A DNA stretch of 64,000 bases from positions 1 to 64,000 of the forward strand of contig JAQVLF010000001.1 of assembly GCA_028704295.1 (NCBI GenBank), read 5' to 3'. This stretch comes from Minisyncoccota bacterium (GTDB lineage: Bacteria > Patescibacteriota > Minisyncoccia > Minisyncoccales > Minisyncoccaceae). Of this stretch, positions 8,224 through 16,600 are shown piece by piece (within the stretch, counting starts at the first letter, position 1; every line of letters starts with the position of its first letter). Below the pieces are notes generated by a model. It saw only the letters and a list, made by a program, of their open reading frames with translations. It did no database searches and was not told where the DNA came from. Position numbers and translations under genes: made by a program.

Positions 8224-8319
8224 ATAAAAAAATAGAGCTGCTTTGCATTATATATTAGGACGTGCGGTAACACCCAAAGCAGCCGCCCCTCCTCTTTTGT
8301 GCCCTAAGAGGAAGGGACT
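8224..8319 (-). ncRNA. Small structured RNA candidate upstream of dnaX
   Basis: On the minus strand a promoter-like pair (TTGACT 8348-8353, TATTCT 8326-8331, 16-bp spacer) precedes about 95 nt with two stems. One is CCTCTT-type (8287-8311 region, about 10 bp with a bulge). The other is GCTGCTTT/AAAGCAGC (8237-8244 with 8276-8283), followed by a T7 run (8226-8232), which makes it terminator-like. No frame in it looks coding. scr/ffs lies next to dnaX in Firmicutes, but the SRP core (GGAA tetraloop with AGCAGC) is not visible. It could be a discrete sRNA or a dnaX leader with an attenuator. Confidence 0.5.
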
Positions 8320-8325
8320 ACTTTA

Positions 8326-8353
8326 AGAATATCATAGAAAAAAGATAAGTCAA
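8326..8353 (-). promoter_or_regulatory. Promoter of the dnaX-proximal RNA
   Basis: The -35 TTGACT and -10 TATTCT hexamers are separated by 16 bp on the minus strand. The predicted start is near 8319, just ahead of the first stem of the small RNA candidate. Confidence 0.5.
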
Positions 8354-8357
8354 TCAA

Positions 8358-8425
8358 TAAAAAAAAGGCATAGGAGGTAATCAGACTTTCGGAGTAAGTC
8401 TGGGCCTTATGCCAAAAAAAGGGCC
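8358..8425 (-). ncRNA. Second small structured RNA candidate
   Basis: A promoter-like pair precedes about 65 nt that fold into a two-step hairpin: outer GGCATA/TATGCC (8367-8372 with 8408-8413) and inner CAGACTT/AAGTCTG (8382-8388 with 8396-8402). The hairpin is followed on the minus strand by an 8-nt T run (8359-8366). A tiny transcript with its own promoter and terminator, directly upstream of another such unit, is unusual. It does not match a riboswitch class I can recall. Confidence 0.5.
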
Positions 8426-8431
8426 ACCCGT

Positions 8432-8460
8432 ATAATATTACAAATAAATACATTTGACAA
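8432..8460 (-). promoter_or_regulatory. Promoter of the second small RNA
   Basis: TTGTCA (8455-8460), a 17-bp spacer and TATTAT (8432-8437) on the minus strand form one of the best sigma-70-like promoters in the window. The predicted start is near 8425, at the first base of a GGCCC run leading into the hairpin. Confidence 0.6.
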
Positions 8461-8576
8461 GTTTAAAAAACAAATATATCATAGTCTTAATGAATTACAA
8501 AATAAGCACAACTTGTTGCTGTTCAAACTCTTTTTAAAGAGGTTGGTTTTGTTAAATAATAAATAGTAATAACCCG

Positions 8577-8597
8577 CCTCTTAATAAGAGGTTTTTT
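8577..8597 (+). terminator. Terminator-like hairpin just ahead of cysK
   Basis: CCTCTT-AAT-AAGAGG (8577-8582 with 8586-8591) is followed by T6 (8592-8597), ending 6 bp before the cysK start codon. A weaker CTCTTTTT/AAAGAG stem lies about 45 bp upstream. It may be an attenuator controlling cysK-cysS or the end of an upstream transcript. The T-box consensus GGUGGNACCGCG is absent. The hairpin also sequesters the only AGAGG near the start. Confidence 0.5.
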
Positions 8598-8603
8598 AAT
8601 AAT

Positions 8604-9440
8604 ATGAAACAATTACTAGACTTAATAGGAAATACGCCATTGCTTGAAATTGAACCAAACATTTTTGCTAAAATGGAAGGTTTTAATTTAACAGGATCAA
8701 TAAAAGATAGGACTGCTTTATCTATGATCGAAGATGCAGAAAAGAAAGGGAGATTAAAACCAGGCGTTAGTATAGTTGAGCCAACTTCTGGAAATACTGG
8801 AATAGCCTTAGCCATGATATCCGCTATTAAGGGATATGAATTATCAGTTGTTATTCCTCAAAGCACAAGTGAAGAAAAAAAGAAAATGATTTTAACTTAT
8901 GGAGGAAGAATCATATCTATTCCGGACGAACGATTTAGAGAACCAGTTATTAAAGAATTAAAAGAAAAAGAAAAATTAGGTGAGATTGTTTTTTTAAATC
9001 AATATGAAAACGAAAACAATGTAAAAGTACATTACGAAAAAACTGGTGAAGAAATAGTAAAGCAAATGGAAGGAAAACAGATTGACTATTTTGTAGCAGG
9101 TTTAGGAACAGGAGGAACCATTACAGGAGTCTCAAAAAAATTAAAGGAGCATTTTCCCAATATCAAAATAATTGGAGTAGAACCAAAAAAAGGAGAAAAA
9201 ATCGAAGGATTAAAGTCTTTAAAAGATGGATACACTCCTCCTATTCTTAATCTAAACCAAATTGATGAAATCATTGATTTAAGTGCAGAAGATTCTGTTA
9301 AAGGAAGAAATTATTTAGCTAAAAAAGGAATACTTGTAGGATTATCTTCTGGAGCAGTGTTCCAAACAATTAAAAACCTTAACTTAAAAGGAAACGTCGT
9401 AACAATCTTCCCTGACAGGGGTGAAAGATATTTAAAATAA
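8604..9440 (+). CDS. cysK: Cysteine synthase (O-acetylserine sulfhydrylase family)
   Basis: A PLP enzyme that replaces the side-chain acetyl of O-acetylserine (or a related donor) with sulfide. GNTPLLEI opens the protein. The Schiff-base lysine is in TGSIKDR (about residue 33), the substrate loop is EPTSGNTGIALA (about 53-64), the phosphate-binding stretch is GLGTGGTITGVSKKLKE, and the C-terminal serine site is GLSSGAVF. At 278 residues it is a little short (usual about 300) but complete. It lies 26 bp upstream of cysS on the same strand, coupling cysteine supply to its charging onto tRNA. A terminator-like hairpin ends 6 bp before the start. Confidence 0.93.
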   Translation: MKQLLDLIGNTPLLEIEPNIFAKMEGFNLTGSIKDRTALSMIEDAEKKGRLKPGVSIVEPTSGNTGIALAMISAIKGYELSVVIPQSTSEEKKKMILTYGGRIISIPDERFREPVIKELKEKEKLGEIVFLNQYENENNVKVHYEKTGEEIVKQMEGKQIDYFVAGLGTGGTITGVSKKLKEHFPNIKIIGVEPKKGEKIEGLKSLKDGYTPPILNLNQIDEIIDLSAEDSVKGRNYLAKKGILVGLSSGAVFQTIKNLNLKGNVVTIFPDRGERYLK

Positions 9441-9465
9441 TTAAGATGTGTAATATAATAAAACT

Positions 9466-10833
9466 ATGATTAAACTATATAATACTCTTACACGTAAAGT
9501 AGAAGAATTTAAGCCGATTAATGATAAAGAAGTTAGATTATACACTTGTGGACCAACAGTCTATTCTTTTGCTCATATAGGAAATTTAAAAACATATATT
9601 TTTGAAGATGTTTTAAAAAGAGTTTTAGAGTACAATGGATATAATGTAAAACATATCATGAATATAACAGATGTCGGACACTTAACATCTGATGAGGACG
9701 AAGGAGAAGATAAATTAGAAAAAAGTGCAGCAAAAGAAAAAAAGACAGTTTTAGATATTGTGGAATTTTACACAAAACACTTTAAAGAAGATTTAGAAAA
9801 ATTAAATATTGAATTCCCAGACAGATTTATAAAAGCAACTGAAACAATAGAAGATCAAATAGAATTAATTAAAACTTTAGAAGAAAAAGGATACACTTAT
9901 AAAACATCTGATGGAATATATTTTGATACATCAAAGCTTCCTTCTTATGGTGTATTATGGGGAGAAAAAGAACAAACTGATTTAATATCTAGAATTGAAG
10001 AAAACAAAGAAAAGAAACATCCTCAAGATTTTGCTTTATGGAAGTTTTCTCCAAAAGACAAGAAAAGACAAATGGAATGGGCATCTCCTTGGGGAATTGG
10101 TTTTCCTGGATGGCATACAGAATGTGTGGTCATTGCAGCAAAAGCTTTAGGCGTTCCTTTTGATATTCATTGCGGAGGTATAGATCATATTTCAGTGCAT
10201 CATACAAATGAAATTGCACAAGCTGAGGCAGCATATAATAGTAGATTAGCAAATTTCTGGATGCACGGAGAATTTCTTGTTGCAAAAGATGATGTTAAAA
10301 TGGGTAAGTCAAAAGGAAATATCATTACCTTGAGCGATATAGAAGATCCTTTATCTTATAGATACTTAAATCTAACTGCCCACTATAAATCTAAATTAGC
10401 TTTCTCAAAAGAAAGCATAGAAGGAGCAAGAATAAGCTTAAATAAATTAAGAGAAAAAATTAATGAACTTGATATTAATTCAGAACCTAAAAGCCCTGAA
10501 TTAAAAAAGAAATATCAAAATCAATTTTTAGATTTTATTAATAACGATTTAGACATGCCAAAGGCCCTTGCATTAACTTGGGAGTTATTAAAAGATGACA
10601 ATCTTTCTGATATTGAAAAGTACGAATTAATTCAAGATTTTGATAAAGTGTTTGGGCTTAAATTAAAAAAAGAAGAAATTAAAATTCCAGAAGAAATCAT
10701 TAATCTCGCAAACGAAAGAGAAAAAGCAAGGCAAGAAAAAAACTTTAAAAAAGCTGATGAACTCCGAAAGCTTATAGAAGAAAAGGGATACTCTATCAAA
10801 GACGAAGAAACCGGCTTTGTAATTAAAAAATGA
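9466..10833 (+). CDS. cysS: Cysteinyl-tRNA synthetase
   Basis: A class I synthetase that charges tRNA-Cys. The zinc Cys and signature [13 protein letters not shown] include the HIGH-type motif AHIG (about 36-39). NITDVGHL follows, then KMGKSKGN is the KMSKS loop (about 277-284). Zinc ligands are also present in GWHTECVV and HHTNEIAQ. The C-terminus carries the CysS helical anticodon-binding region. Length 455 is typical. It is co-transcribed with cysK. Its stop is followed within 12 bp by the end of a convergent small gene. Confidence 0.97.
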   Translation: MIKLYNTLTRKVEEFKPINDKEVRLYTCGPTVYSFAHIGNLKTYIFEDVLKRVLEYNGYNVKHIMNITDVGHLTSDEDEGEDKLEKSAAKEKKTVLDIVEFYTKHFKEDLEKLNIEFPDRFIKATETIEDQIELIKTLEEKGYTYKTSDGIYFDTSKLPSYGVLWGEKEQTDLISRIEENKEKKHPQDFALWKFSPKDKKRQMEWASPWGIGFPGWHTECVVIAAKALGVPFDIHCGGIDHISVHHTNEIAQAEAAYNSRLANFWMHGEFLVAKDDVKMGKSKGNIITLSDIEDPLSYRYLNLTAHYKSKLAFSKESIEGARISLNKLREKINELDINSEPKSPELKKKYQNQFLDFINNDLDMPKALALTWELLKDDNLSDIEKYELIQDFDKVFGLKLKKEEIKIPEEIINLANEREKARQEKNFKKADELRKLIEEKGYSIKDEETGFVIKK

Positions 10834-10844
10834 GTATATAATAC

Positions 10845-11024
10845 TCATAATGCACAGTATAAAATCATTTTTCCACCCTGCTTTGTAGGAAGGATCACCG
10901 TTCTATAGCTGTCCCAGAATTGGTTTTTTTCAAGACCTTCTTTGCAAAACAGCAATTTCGATTTTAGCTCCTTACTGATGTGCTCAATTGCCATAACATC
11001 TTCGCCAAAAATCTTTGATTTCAT
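10845..11024 (-). CDS. Small hypothetical protein, 59 aa
   Basis: From the ATG at 11024 this encodes 59 residues beginning MKSKIFGED. A clear GAGGTG (11031-11036) lies 6 bp upstream, unusual for this window, and TTGACT with a weak -10 lies 17 bp apart further upstream. It is charged, probably alpha-helical, with two cysteines and no known motif. A GTG nine bases upstream could extend it but would sit on the ribosome-binding site. It looks real because of the RBS; function unknown. Confidence 0.55.
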   Translation of the reverse strand: MKSKIFGEDVMAIEHISKELKSKLLFCKEGLEKNQFWDSYRTVILPTKQGGKMILYCAL

Positions 11025-11040
11025 ATAAATCACCTCTATT

Positions 11041-11282
11041 TAAAAAGTAATATTATTTGTATTTTTAGTCAAGTAGTTCTTCTATTTAACAAAATGTTAT
11101 AAGGACTTAGTATTTAACTAGGCGATGAGATGATCCCGAAGACGCTAAACACGTTGATGAACTCTGTGTAGTATAGGACTCATGAAAACGGGAATTCCTA
11201 TCAAAAAAAGGCAGTTACTGCCAGGACAACGAGCCTAGGATTAGAGCTTCTCGAATAGCTTTTTCCTATCGATTTTTTTGTA
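11041..11282. other. Non-coding stretch with paired segments, possible structured RNA
   Basis: No convincing gene. Plus-strand pairing is suggested by CTAGGC/GCCTAG (11118-11123 with 11233-11238), CCCG/CGGG inside it and the hairpin GGCAGttaCTGCC (11210-11222). An extended -10 (TGTTATAAG near 11094-11102) precedes it. On the minus strand the same GGCAG hairpin followed by T7 (11203-11209) reads as an intrinsic terminator. RNase P, tmRNA and hammerhead signatures were looked for and not found. Confidence 0.35.
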
Positions 11283-11498
11283 TCAAAAAAAGAGGACTCT
11301 TCCATCTCGTAATATAACGGACGATTTCTCCGCCAAACGGTAGAGGACTCTTCTACACCTCACAGTTAATCGGTACACGATCAAGTCCCTGTAAGGAAAT
11401 AATCTCTTCCATGCCCTCCCTTCACTTTTTCGATACTCTGTTCTCCAGATAGTAAATAATATATCATCCTCTCCGATGATAGGCACTGGTGTATTCAT
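11283..11498 (-). CDS. Doubtful small ORF, 71 aa
   Basis: An open frame of 71 codons rich in Arg and Leu, with base composition more GC-rich than its neighbours and no Shine-Dalgarno. The repeated AGAGGACTCTT (near 11290 and 11343) is self-complementary and suggests RNA structure rather than coding. No motif is recognisable. It may be part of a decayed mobile element or an RNA; kept because it is the longest frame in this gap. Confidence 0.25.
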   Translation of the reverse strand: MNTPVPIIGEDDILFTIWRTEYRKSEGRAWKRLFPYRDLIVYRLTVRCRRVLYRLAEKSSVILRDGRVLFF

Positions 11499-11534
11499 GC
11501 TAAATCTGAGCTTATTTTAAAAAAATAGTCAACC

Positions 11535-11557
11535 AACCCCGCCCTAAAGGACGGGGC
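11535..11557. repeat. GC-rich hairpin resembling an IS200/IS605-type end
   Basis: CCCCGCCC-TAAA-GGACGGGG (about 11537-11556) followed by CTTGCGGC is a strong hairpin in AT-rich DNA. Hairpins of this shape close the right ends of IS200/IS605-family elements (with TnpB guide RNAs), but no transposase is present. It also lies 14 bp past the glycosyltransferase stop and could act as that gene's terminator, although the T run comes some 15 bp later. Remnant versus terminator is unresolved. Confidence 0.35.
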
Positions 11558-11569
11558 TTGCGGCAAAGG

Positions 11570-12706
11570 TTAGTCAATCTTCTTTTTACAAATATTATAA
11601 AATTCTAAAACTTGATCGGCAATTTTCTCCCAAGAATAATTCTTGGCAGTCTCATACCCCCACTCACCCATTTCTTTTCTCAATTTTTCATCTTCAATCA
11701 AACTCTCTAATATTAAAGCTAATTTAGTAGAATCTCTGGGCGGAGCTAAGAACTTTTCTCCTTTTGTATTTTGCAAAAGCTCTTTGTAGCCTAAATTACT
11801 AAAACCGCAAACTGGTTTTTTGCACGCCATAGCTTCTAATAGAACTATTCCAAAACTTTCTCCAAAAATTGCAGGACTACAAAATATATCACAAGTATTA
11901 AAATATCTTGCAATACATTTTCCTGATTTTTGTCCTTCAAAAACAACGTCCTTAAGGTCGTTAAATCTAACAAACCTTTCACAATCTTTTCTCAATATTC
12001 CATCTCCAACAATAATTAGTCTCAAATTATTATGTTTTTCCTGAAGCAGCTTGTATGCCTCTAAAAGATAAATCAAACCTTTTCTTTCTTCTATTCTTCC
12101 TAAAAAAAGAATATTAATCTTACCATCTTTAAATTTAGAATATCCCTCAATATTAGGATTAAATTCATTTGTATCAATTCCATTAGGAATTACTTTCATT
12201 GGATTTTTGTACCCCTTAAACATTCTTAAAATTAGATCTGCTACTCCAATTACACCATCCATTCTTTCATTTAAATTTTTAATAAACAATTTAGAAAAGT
12301 AAGGCATTCTTCTAAAAATAGGCATACTGTCTAAATTGGCATGAAAAGTTAATATATTGCATGTATTCTGTTTGATTCCCTTCTGTGTTTCTAAAATTTG
12401 CCATGCTGAAGGCACGACAAAATTGTGAAAATGTAAAACATCGAACTTTTCTTTTTTCAAAACCTTTTTAATGGAAAAAGGATTCAAATTCATACAAAAA
12501 TCTCCTTGAGTTCCACCAATGTTAAAAGGCAGAGACATCCCCATAATAATTACATTCTTTCCGTACTTTTCCCCAAACTTCCTTCTGGGAATAATAATTT
12601 TTGTTTCTATCCCCCTTTTCTCAAATTCTTTTGACAAGCCTAGGATATGATTTTTAACTCCCCCTGGATTAACAAAAGAATGGAAACATATAAAGCCTAC
12701 TTTCAT
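11570..12706 (-). CDS. GT4-family glycosyltransferase
   Basis: A nucleotide-sugar glycosyltransferase with a GT-B fold, probably acting on cell-surface glycans or glycolipids. From the ATG at 12706, the N-terminal Rossmann domain starts MKVGFICFHSFVNPGGVKNH, with the glycine-rich acceptor-side loop. The linker IPNGIDTNEFNP, the donor-domain FLGRIEERKGLIYLLEA and the retaining E-x7-E motif (PAIFGESFGIVLLEAMACKKP) are all present. The 21 extra codons upstream contain no support and the ATG at 12706 gives the family N-terminus. It diverges from dnaB across 40 bp. Confidence 0.9.
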   Translation of the reverse strand: MKVGFICFHSFVNPGGVKNHILGLSKEFEKRGIETKIIIPRRKFGEKYGKNVIIMGMSLPFNIGGTQGDFCMNLNPFSIKKVLKKEKFDVLHFHNFVVPSAWQILETQKGIKQNTCNILTFHANLDSMPIFRRMPYFSKLFIKNLNERMDGVIGVADLILRMFKGYKNPMKVIPNGIDTNEFNPNIEGYSKFKDGKINILFLGRIEERKGLIYLLEAYKLLQEKHNNLRLIIVGDGILRKDCERFVRFNDLKDVVFEGQKSGKCIARYFNTCDIFCSPAIFGESFGIVLLEAMACKKPVCGFSNLGYKELLQNTKGEKFLAPPRDSTKLALILESLIEDEKLRKEMGEWGYETAKNYSWEKIADQVLEFYNICKKKID

Positions 12707-12746
12707 TTTATTGAAAAAAAATAATATTATGCTATCATTATAATCA

Positions 12747-14159
12747 ATGTCAAACGAAATTGCAAACAAAATTCCCCCTCACGATTTAGAGGCTGAAATG
12801 AGCGTTTTAGGTTCTCTTATGCTAGATAAAGACGCTATTATTAAAGTGGCTGATTTTTTAAGAGGAGAAGACTTTTATTACAAAAAGCACGAAAATATTT
12901 ACAAAGTCCTAGAGGAACTATTTTCTAATGGAGAGCCAATAGATATCATTTCCGTTTCTTCTAAATTAAAAGAAAGGGATTTGATGGATAAGATTGGAGG
13001 ACCCGCATATTTAACCGAACTCATAAACACTGTGCCAACAGCAAGCCATGTAATTACTTATGGCAAGATTGTACAAAAGAAAAGAATTTTAAGAGATTTG
13101 ATTTCTACCGGTCAAGATATTGCTTTATCAGGTTATGAAGAAGAAAAAGAGTCAGAAGAACTTTTAGACAATGCTGAGAGAAAAATATTTGAAATAACCC
13201 AAAAAAGCATGACTCAAGCTTTTACCTCTATTAAACCGTGCTTAAAAGAAGCTTTTGAGAGAATGGAAAGAATATCAAATAAAGAAGGAAGATTAAGGGG
13301 CGTTTCAACAGGTTTTAATGATCTAGATAATTATTTATCAGGGCTTCAAAAATCAGACTTAGTGATTTTGGCAGCAAGGCCTTCTATGGGTAAATCTAGT
13401 TTAGCACTGGACATTGCAAAAAGCGTTGCCTTAAAAGAACAAATGCCCGTAGGATTCTTTTCTCTTGAGATGTCTAATGATCAATTAGTAGATAGAATGA
13501 TAAGCTCTGAAGCAAATGTTGACGCATGGAAAATCAGGCAAGGAACATTGTCCTCTCAAGGAGAAGATAATGATTTTCTCAAAATACAAAACGCTTTAGG
13601 CACCTTGTCAGATGCCCCAATATTTATAAATGATACATCGTCTATAACTGTACTGCAAATGAGAGCGATGGCTAGAAGATTAAAATCACAGCACGGTTTA
13701 GGACTAATTGTAATTGATTATTTGCAATTAATTGAACCAAGTAATAAAAACATTGGCGCTGTACAGCAGATAACAGAAATCTCAAGGCAATTAAAAGGCC
13801 TTGCAAGGGAATTAGATGTTCCAGTCTTAGCTTTATCCCAATTATCAAGAGCAGTTGAGCAAAGAACCCCTAGTATACCTAAACTATCAGATTTAAGAGA
13901 TTCAGGTTCTATTGAGCAGGATGCTGACGTAGTGCTCTTTATTTATAGGGAAGAAGTTTATAGAAAAGAAACTCCAAGAAGAGGCATTGCAGATATAATT
14001 ATCGCTAAGCATAGAAACGGCCCAATAGGAAAAGTTGAGCTATTCTTTGACAGCTCCAAATCAAGTTTTAGAAACTTAGAAAAAACAGGCATGGACTACA
14101 ATGAAAGTTTTGGCAGCGACAATCCTCCTCAACCAAATCCTATTGACATTGAATTTTAA
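12747..14159 (+). CDS. dnaB: Replicative DNA helicase
   Basis: The hexameric fork helicase. The N-terminal DnaB domain begins PPHDLEAEMSVLGSLMLDKDAI (about 9-30). The C-terminal RecA-like core has Walker A ARPSMGKSSLA (about 211-221), FFSLEMSNDQLVDRM, Walker B LIVIDYLQLI (about 322-331), QITEISRQLKGLARELDVPVLALSQLSR and the arginine-finger region RDSGSIEQDADVV. At 470 residues it has normal length and no intein. It is monocistronic and converges on rplU at a shared terminator. Confidence 0.98.
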   Translation: MSNEIANKIPPHDLEAEMSVLGSLMLDKDAIIKVADFLRGEDFYYKKHENIYKVLEELFSNGEPIDIISVSSKLKERDLMDKIGGPAYLTELINTVPTASHVITYGKIVQKKRILRDLISTGQDIALSGYEEEKESEELLDNAERKIFEITQKSMTQAFTSIKPCLKEAFERMERISNKEGRLRGVSTGFNDLDNYLSGLQKSDLVILAARPSMGKSSLALDIAKSVALKEQMPVGFFSLEMSNDQLVDRMISSEANVDAWKIRQGTLSSQGEDNDFLKIQNALGTLSDAPIFINDTSSITVLQMRAMARRLKSQHGLGLIVIDYLQLIEPSNKNIGAVQQITEISRQLKGLARELDVPVLALSQLSRAVEQRTPSIPKLSDLRDSGSIEQDADVVLFIYREEVYRKETPRRGIADIIIAKHRNGPIGKVELFFDSSKSSFRNLEKTGMDYNESFGSDNPPQPNPIDIEF

Positions 14160-14160
14160 A

Positions 14161-14190
14161 ACCTCTCAATTTTGAGAGGTTTATTATTTA
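14161..14190. terminator. Bidirectional terminator between dnaB and rplU
   Basis: ACCTCTCAA-TT-TTGAGAGGT (14161-14180) forms a 9-bp stem, with T-rich DNA on the dnaB side and A-rich DNA on the other. It lies immediately after the dnaB stop and before the rplU end, so it can stop both convergent transcripts. Confidence 0.75.
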
Positions 14191-14502
14191 CTTTGAAACA
14201 ATTTCAGATATTTCTACTTCAGTGAATGGCTGCCTGTGTCCTTTTTTAACTTTGTATCTCTTTTTAGGCTTCTTTTTAAATATAATGACTTTTTCACTTC
14301 TATCCTGTTTTAAAACCTTGCCTGAAACGCTGGCTCCCTTAATAGTAGGTTCTCCAATAATAGTTTTCCCTTCATTATTAATCAACAAAACCTCTTCAAA
14401 AGTTACACTTTTGCCTTCTTCAATATCTATTTTTTCAACTTTAATTTTCTTTCCTGGGCTAACAATGTATTGCTTGCCTCCTGTTTTAATCACGGCTAAC
14501 AT
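14188..14502 (-). CDS. rplU: Large ribosomal subunit protein bL21
   Basis: A 50S protein that binds 23S rRNA. Starting at the ATG at 14502 gives MLAVIKTGGKQYIVSPG, the canonical bL21 N-terminus; eleven upstream codons in the open frame are not part of the family. The C-terminal basic signature KKPKKRYKVKKGHRQPFTEVE is the rRNA-contacting segment. Length 104 is typical. The usual partner rpmA (bL27) is not next to it. Confidence 0.95.
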   Translation of the reverse strand: MLAVIKTGGKQYIVSPGKKIKVEKIDIEEGKSVTFEEVLLINNEGKTIIGEPTIKGASVSGKVLKQDRSEKVIIFKKKPKKRYKVKKGHRQPFTEVEISEIVSK

Positions 14503-14564
14503 AATATTTTCTTTTGATTTTAAATTAAATAACAACGATATATTAACAATTTTTTAAGTATTCG

Positions 14565-15584
14565 TCAATATTCAGAAACTATTTTTATAATCTTCTCCGA
14601 AAGTTCTTTAAATTCTTTCCTTGCCTTATCAATATTTTCTTTAGTGCCTTGATGAATATCTTCTATTAAATCCTCTGGCAAATCAAAAATTGCCATGCCT
14701 ACTTCCTGACATTTAAAAGGGATTCTCCCATAATCCTGTATTTTTTCCAAAGGTTCTTTCCAACTCTTCTCAACAAGCCCATTCCTGCAATGTTTTTCGG
14801 ATAAATATTCTTTTACTTTCATTGGAATTTCTTCTATCCAATGACGATGATCTTTGATTGGATTTTTTGCATATACATTGTAAGAATTTACTATGTATCC
14901 AATAAACAGCCCTTCTCCAGAAAGCACAAATTTGTTTTCAGTATTTCCTGAAAGTGCCTTTCCAGTTATTTTCCAGTTATTCTTCCATTTTTCAAACATG
15001 CTTCCTAGATTCTCAATTCCCTGCACACTGAAAGCATCAGGCATCATCGGCACCACAAAATAGTCTGATCCAAGAAAAATAATCTGATTCAGAAGTGAAA
15101 GGCTTGGGGAAGTATCAATGACAAAGATATCTACCTCCTCCATAAGACCCTTTTCTCTTAGAAATCTATCTATAGCGCTTGTTTGAAAGTATCCTAATTG
15201 CTGCCCTGATGCCGCCAATCCATAAGCTGTAGTCAATAAATTTTCATATAATGATAAATTGACGCTGCCCTTAAGTAAAAAAAGTTTTTCATTAATGCTT
15301 GAAATAGGGATAAAAGGTACTTTTAAATCAACATCTGAACCTCCTTCAACTATTCCTTTAAGTACATCATAAATATCTTTTTCGACAGAAGAAAAGAGGG
15401 TCTTTTCATATTGATTGTCACCTATAGCCAAACGCGAAAGATTGCATTGAGGATCTAAATCAATTAGGACTGTTTTATACCCTTTTCTTGCAAAAGATAC
15501 GGCACAGTTAAAAGCTAGGGTTGTCTTTCCAACCCCGCCTTTATTATTCGCGAACAATAATTTCTTATATCTAGAAAACTTCAT
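14565..15584 (-). CDS. ParA/Soj-type ATPase
   Basis: A deviant-Walker ATPase of the chromosome/plasmid-partition and Soj type. Walker A' is NNKGGVGKTTLAFN (about 13-26). LIDLDPQCNLSRL (about 40-52) is the switch I/A' segment. FVIDTSPSLSLLNQ (about 154-167) is Walker B. At 339 residues it has a longer C-terminal part than minimal Soj (about 250), closer to ParA-like ATPases with an added adaptor. No parB lies beside it, so it may act with a distant ParB or position another complex. Confidence 0.85.
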   Translation of the reverse strand: MKFSRYKKLLFANNKGGVGKTTLAFNCAVSFARKGYKTVLIDLDPQCNLSRLAIGDNQYEKTLFSSVEKDIYDVLKGIVEGGSDVDLKVPFIPISSINEKLFLLKGSVNLSLYENLLTTAYGLAASGQQLGYFQTSAIDRFLREKGLMEEVDIFVIDTSPSLSLLNQIIFLGSDYFVVPMMPDAFSVQGIENLGSMFEKWKNNWKITGKALSGNTENKFVLSGEGLFIGYIVNSYNVYAKNPIKDHRHWIEEIPMKVKEYLSEKHCRNGLVEKSWKEPLEKIQDYGRIPFKCQEVGMAIFDLPEDLIEDIHQGTKENIDKARKEFKELSEKIIKIVSEY

Positions 15585-15626
15585 CTTTATTCAAATGATA
15601 ACTTAGTTATATCTTCAATGTCAATA

Positions 15627-16598
15627 TTAAAGACTAACAATAATTTCCATTATTATAAAAATCACATAAAGGCTAACCAAAAACAGGGCCTCTCCTTTTG
15701 TGATTTTTTTGTCAGTTCTACCAAATATCAAAAACATAATACATGCAATTAAAAGAATAGCTCGAGCAATAGCAAAATTACTAAATCCACTAATTGGAAT
15801 AGGATGAATTAAGGACACTATTCCAAGTACAAGGGTTGCAGGCACAATAACGCACCCCATAATGTTTCCTAAAACCATGTAATTATTCTGCTTTTGAGAA
15901 GATTTTATCGTAAAATAAAGTTCTGGAGCTGCATTTCCAAAGCCTACAATAAAAATTCCAACTAAGATAACTGGCATACTCAATCCTTCTGCCAAACCTT
16001 CAGCAGACCACACAATTCCTTGTGCTGCAATTACTATTAAAAATATACCTAAAATCGTTTTTCCAAGATTTTCTAAAAATATAATAAAAGCTTTTCCTAA
16101 ATCATTATGAAGCCCTTCTTCATCATAAGGCCTCGTGAATCTTTCTTTTTTGGCAAAAAGCCAAAATATGTAAGTGAAATAGAAGAATATAAGAATTACG
16201 CCATCTGCTCTAGATAAAAAATTATCAAGGCAAAGCATTAAAGGCAAAACGGTAGCTCCTAAAGTAAAAAATAAGGTCGTATTTATTGTCCTACTATCCG
16301 TTACTATAGCCCTTCCTGTTAAAAGAATGGGAAGCGCTAATACAAGTGTTAAGTCAATAATATTTCCGCTTATAACTTCCCCTAAGGAAAGCTCTGGAAT
16401 TCCTTGCAAGGCTGATGAAATTCCAACAAATAAATTAGGAAGAGATCCAAAAAGACCCATAACTAAAAAAGATAAAACAAATTCCCTCCATCCTAAATAT
16501 CTTGCAACATTCATAACCCCATCAACAACCCATTCTCCTGCAAAATATATAATAAGGCAAGAAACTATAAATACTGCAATTAATATAATAAAAGACAT
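15627..16598 (-). CDS. Sodium/calcium exchanger family (CaCA) membrane protein
   Basis: A cation antiporter with about ten membrane segments built from two inverted repeats. The paired signature regions are SGNIIDLTLVLALPIL (about 82-97) and LGNIMGCVIVPATLVLG (about 240-256), where the usual acidic alpha-repeat residues sit (ISGNIID and GFGNAAPELYF). Length 323 is normal. It ends 2 bp before the amino-acid permease gene and is in the same operon. Ion specificity cannot be read from the sequence. Confidence 0.8.
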   Translation of the reverse strand: MSFIILIAVFIVSCLIIYFAGEWVVDGVMNVARYLGWREFVLSFLVMGLFGSLPNLFVGISSALQGIPELSLGEVISGNIIDLTLVLALPILLTGRAIVTDSRTINTTLFFTLGATVLPLMLCLDNFLSRADGVILIFFYFTYIFWLFAKKERFTRPYDEEGLHNDLGKAFIIFLENLGKTILGIFLIVIAAQGIVWSAEGLAEGLSMPVILVGIFIVGFGNAAPELYFTIKSSQKQNNYMVLGNIMGCVIVPATLVLGIVSLIHPIPISGFSNFAIARAILLIACIMFLIFGRTDKKITKGEALFLVSLYVIFIIMEIIVSL

Positions 16599-16600
16599 AT

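Noticed and set aside
8218..8330. SRP (4.5S) RNA next to dnaX
   Set aside because: The position is right, but the GGAA tetraloop with its AGCAGC partner loop could not be found in the expected arrangement on either strand.
8461..8604. T-box leader for cysK-cysS
   Set aside because: The conserved T-box sequence and specifier loop are missing.
11108..11240. RNase P RNA, tmRNA or hammerhead ribozyme
   Set aside because: TGATGA and GAAAAC occur, but the connecting stem II does not pair, and the RNase P and tmRNA signature blocks are absent.
12739..12744. TATAAT as dnaB -10 element
   Set aside because: It ends 2 bp before the start codon, which would place transcription start inside the gene.
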